From Methanobacteriaceae archaeon (lineage in GTDB: Archaea > Methanobacteriota > Methanobacteria > Methanobacteriales > Methanobacteriaceae): a stretch of 7,139 nt of DNA. Below the pieces are notes generated by a model. It did not search any database. It was not told the origin of the DNA and saw only the letters and a list, made by a program, of their open reading frames with translations. Made by a program: the position numbers and the translations under genes. Positions within the stretch are counted from its first letter, which is position 1, and each line of letters starts with the position of its first letter. This document shows positions 5,739-7,139 of this stretch, in pieces. The stretch lies in the NCBI GenBank assembly GCA_030693105.1, contig JAUYBK010000216.1:1-7139 (forward strand), given 5' to 3'.

Positions 5739-6392
5739 TCACAGGGTCATTAACAAGTAAGTACCCACTGCCCCAAAACAAGCGGTAAGGTTATCCAGTC
5801 CCTTGGGAGTAACTCCCTCCCAGATAGTAGCCACCAGTGCAACGGCTGCAATAACCACGGGGCTGGCAGGCTGTCCGTAGTAGATCAATACCATCCCTAG
5901 AGTTACCATGAGTACTAAAAACATGGTCAAGGAACCTTCAATACTCTTATCATCTCCCAGGATGTTGTATTTTCTTTTCCCATACTTCATACCAATTAAG
6001 GAAGCCATTCCGTCCCCGTAAGACATGGCAGCTATACCTACCGCTATGATCCAGGGTTGTTGAAAGAAGAAAAATGCCAGTAGCGTCCAGGAGATTGCAT
6101 AATAAACCAGACCTAAACCATGGCCTGATTCAGAGATTTTATCCTTAATGTTTGTAATGGGAGAATAGGGACTCATTAAAAATGTTAAAACTATAAAAGG
6201 CGCTGCAGCCAGAAATGTCATCACCCAACCGGTTTGGAACAGTGGTAAAATGAAAAGAACGTTCCCTACCATGATATGCAAGAATTTTCGGCTAAAATTT
6301 ACGTACTTTCCCAGAAGTTTTTCCGATATCAGTAACAAAATGGCCACGTAACCGTACACGAGCAGGAGGCCCAAAATATCATTGGGTGTCAT
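5739..6392 (-). CDS. SEC59/DGK1/VTE5-family polyprenol/phytol kinase-like membrane protein (COG0170)
   Basis: This 217-residue membrane protein has about seven hydrophobic segments. Family hallmarks are SRKFLHI at 34-40, GHGLGLVYYAIS at 90-101, SYGDGMASLIGMKYG at 124-138 (GDG at 126-128), the DDKSIEGS loop at 147-154, and E192 followed by LDNLT at 199-203. Relatives use CTP or another NTP to phosphorylate dolichol, phytol or diacylglycerol; archaeal copies are often labelled phosphatidate cytidylyltransferases, but the motifs fit the lipid kinases better. An isoprenoid alcohol such as geranylgeraniol is a plausible substrate by inference. No Shine-Dalgarno site precedes the ATG; a TATA-like element 28 bases upstream suggests a leaderless or nearly leaderless message. 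Its stop is 38 bases before the divergent kinase gene, consistent with a two-gene operon. Confidence 0.75.
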   Translation of the reverse strand: MTPNDILGLLLVYGYVAILLLISEKLLGKYVNFSRKFLHIMVGNVLFILPLFQTGWVMTFLAAAPFIVLTFLMSPYSPITNIKDKISESGHGLGLVYYAISWTLLAFFFFQQPWIIAVGIAAMSYGDGMASLIGMKYGKRKYNILGDDKSIEGSLTMFLVLMVTLGMVLIYYGQPASPVVIAAVALVATIWEGVTPKGLDNLTACFGAVGTYLLMTL

Positions 6393-6415
6393 AAAATTTT
6401 ATCAAGTTGTTTTGG

Positions 6416-6424
6416 TATATAATT
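6416..6424 (-). promoter_or_regulatory. TATA element placed for a leaderless transcript of the lipid-kinase-like gene
   Basis: On the minus strand AATTATATA is centred about 28 bases before the ATG at 6392, the distance at which archaeal transcription would begin on or just before the start codon. The lack of any Shine-Dalgarno site fits this. Read on the other strand, the same TATATAATT could also direct transcription toward the gene at 6499 with a leader of about 50 bases, so it may be a shared divergent promoter. Confidence 0.5.
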
Positions 6425-6484
6425 GGATTAGATTTGCCTCTGGTAATATCTGAAAAAATAGAAATGATCTTACATGAATACTTC

Positions 6485-6490
6485 AAGGGG
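6485..6490 (+). promoter_or_regulatory. Ribosome binding site of the acidic protein gene
   Basis: AAGGGG lies eight bases before the ATG at 6499, a slightly long but acceptable spacing. It supports the chosen start and a leadered message for this side of the divergent pair. Confidence 0.45.
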
Positions 6491-6498
6491 TTTTTAGA

Positions 6499-6912
6499 AT
6501 GATAACCAAAGAGGAACTGACCGAAAGGATAATAGAAACAGATCTGGAAAAAATACCTGAAAAAGAAGAGGTATACGAGAAAAAAATCTTCCTTGATGAT
6601 AATAAAGTCCTTATTGTTGGTTATGATAAAGAGGAATCATTTTGTGAAGAAGATCCCCAAGAAGAATGTGGAATAACTTATTTTTGGTATTGGGAACTCC
6701 GTGATTCAGAAACATGGGATTTAATAGGTGAAAATAAAGATAAAGATTTTACTTTCTGTAAAGATTCAGAAAAGGAAATCTGGACTGATGACAGTGATTA
6801 TGATGGGGATGGAGATCTCTCTTTAACCCAGATGTGCACCTGGAGTGATCAAAACCTCATCGAAGATATTGCAGAGGATATTGCCTCAGAAGTTACAGAA
6901 TGGATAGAATAA
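6499..6912 (+). CDS. Highly acidic hypothetical protein with an EF-hand-like loop
   Basis: The 137-residue protein is not recognised. By count it has 44 Asp/Glu against 13 Lys/Arg, six Trp and four Cys (C49, C57, C87, C113), with no signal peptide or membrane segment, so it is probably a cytoplasmic, strongly negative protein. Residues 100-111 (DYDGDGDLSLTQ) match the canonical 12-position EF-hand calcium loop, with Asp at 1, 3 and 5, Gly at 6, Leu at 8 and Gln instead of Glu at 12. The C-terminal stretch 116-137 is a likely amphipathic acidic helix. The middle (55-77) alternates aromatic and charged residues, suggesting beta strands. AAGGGG upstream supports the start. It faces away from the lipid-kinase-like gene and ends close to a convergent small gene. 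Codon pattern and length suggest a real gene; the function is unknown. Confidence 0.7.
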   Translation: MITKEELTERIIETDLEKIPEKEEVYEKKIFLDDNKVLIVGYDKEESFCEEDPQEECGITYFWYWELRDSETWDLIGENKDKDFTFCKDSEKEIWTDDSDYDGDGDLSLTQMCTWSDQNLIEDIAEDIASEVTEWIE

Positions 6913-6922
6913 TTATTAAACG

Positions 6923-6939
6923 GGCCGTTATTTGCGGCC
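6923..6939. terminator. G+C-rich hairpin between convergent genes (possible bidirectional terminator)
   Basis: GGCCG (6923-6927) and CGGCC (6935-6939) are perfect arms with a seven-base loop holding the minus-strand gene's TAA stop. It lies 10 bases after the acidic protein gene, between two convergent genes. T-tracts beside it are short, so termination is only plausible. The arm within the minus-strand gene also encodes its last residues. Confidence 0.4.
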
Positions 6940-7128
6940 TTCTTCCATTTGTCGAAGACGTTCATTAAGGGCCTTGATAATTTGATCTTGAGCTTTTTCT
7001 AAGTCTTCTTTTTTCCCATAAAGGACTGGACCGTCTTCGCTGGGTTTTATTTCCAATTCGTAATCTATAACTACTTGGGCGACCATGCTTTCCGTAACCC
7101 CATGGGGGATGCGCATTTCGTACATCAT
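6928..7128 (-). CDS. Small conserved-looking protein, 5' end possibly outside the window
   Basis: The visible part encodes 66 residues starting MMYEMRIPHGV and ending in a Lys/Arg/Glu-rich helix (about 42-66, KEDLEKAQDQIIKALNERL) that could form a short coiled coil. Residues 4-40 read as beta-type segments (VAQVVIDYELEIKP, GPVLYGK). No family is recognised. Two adjacent ATG codons (7128 and 7125) are possible starts, preceded by GGAAGAAG, a weak binding site. The frame stays open to the right edge (GEE before the Met), so the gene may begin upstream and these residues may be only its C-terminal part. It converges on the acidic protein gene with 15 bases between stops. Confidence 0.55.
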   Translation of the reverse strand: MMYEMRIPHGVTESMVAQVVIDYELEIKPSEDGPVLYGKKEDLEKAQDQIIKALNERLRQMEEGRK

Positions 7129-7139
7129 TTCTTCTTCCA

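Noticed and set aside
1..7139. CRISPR array, toxin-antitoxin pair, defence cluster or insertion sequence
   Set aside because: No regularly spaced repeats, transposase, nuclease or toxin-like gene pair was found on either strand.

Overview
The window looks like a low-GC methanogenic archaeon, most likely of the order Methanobacteriales (Methanobacterium-like). The support is a UbiA-family prenyltransferase of the archaeal ether-lipid type, BRE/TATA-style A+T-rich promoter elements, Shine-Dalgarno sites of the GGTGAT/GGAGG type, a tRNA gene without an encoded CCA end, and a soluble PAS-GAF-HisKA_2 sensor kinase of a kind common in methanogens. The genus is inferred from protein flavour, not from a marker gene.

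Layout. Positions 1-348 are very A+T-rich and mostly non-coding. They may hold the last codons of an upstream gene (3-86), and a good TATA element lies near 215-226. A plus-strand cluster follows: the archaeol-forming prenyltransferase (349-1188), thymidylate kinase (1193-1768) and a multi-cluster CDGSH iron-sulfur protein (1798-2520), with gaps of a few to about 30 bases. After a 119-base gap come a DedA/VTT membrane protein (2640-3299) and, 20 bases later, tRNA-Ala(CGC) (3320-3392). Facing them on the minus strand is a soluble sensor histidine kinase (4950-3394) whose stop codon is separated from the tRNA by one base.

Further right on the minus strand, a polyprenol/phytol-kinase-like membrane protein (6392-5739) and a divergent thymidylate-kinase-like protein (5700-5137) form a probable two-gene operon upstream of the kinase. 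Between them and the sensor kinase is a short open frame of 26 codons. The 106-base divergent region 6393-6498 carries a TATA-like element placed for a nearly leaderless minus-strand transcript. On its other side is a strongly acidic 137-residue protein (6499-6912) with an EF-hand-like loop. The right edge holds a small unrecognised minus-strand gene whose 5' end may lie beyond the window.

Working together. The prenyltransferase makes the archaeal membrane-lipid core and the COG0170-like protein may phosphorylate isoprenoid alcohols, so both ends of the window touch isoprenoid/lipid metabolism. True dTMP kinase activity is best assigned to the first kinase. The second has lost the Asp of the DR(Y/S) motif and is a candidate for another substrate, perhaps linked to its membrane-kinase neighbour. 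No mobile element, CRISPR array or obvious defence system is visible. The most original leads are this kinase pair, the EF-hand-like acidic protein and the tRNA/kinase convergence.
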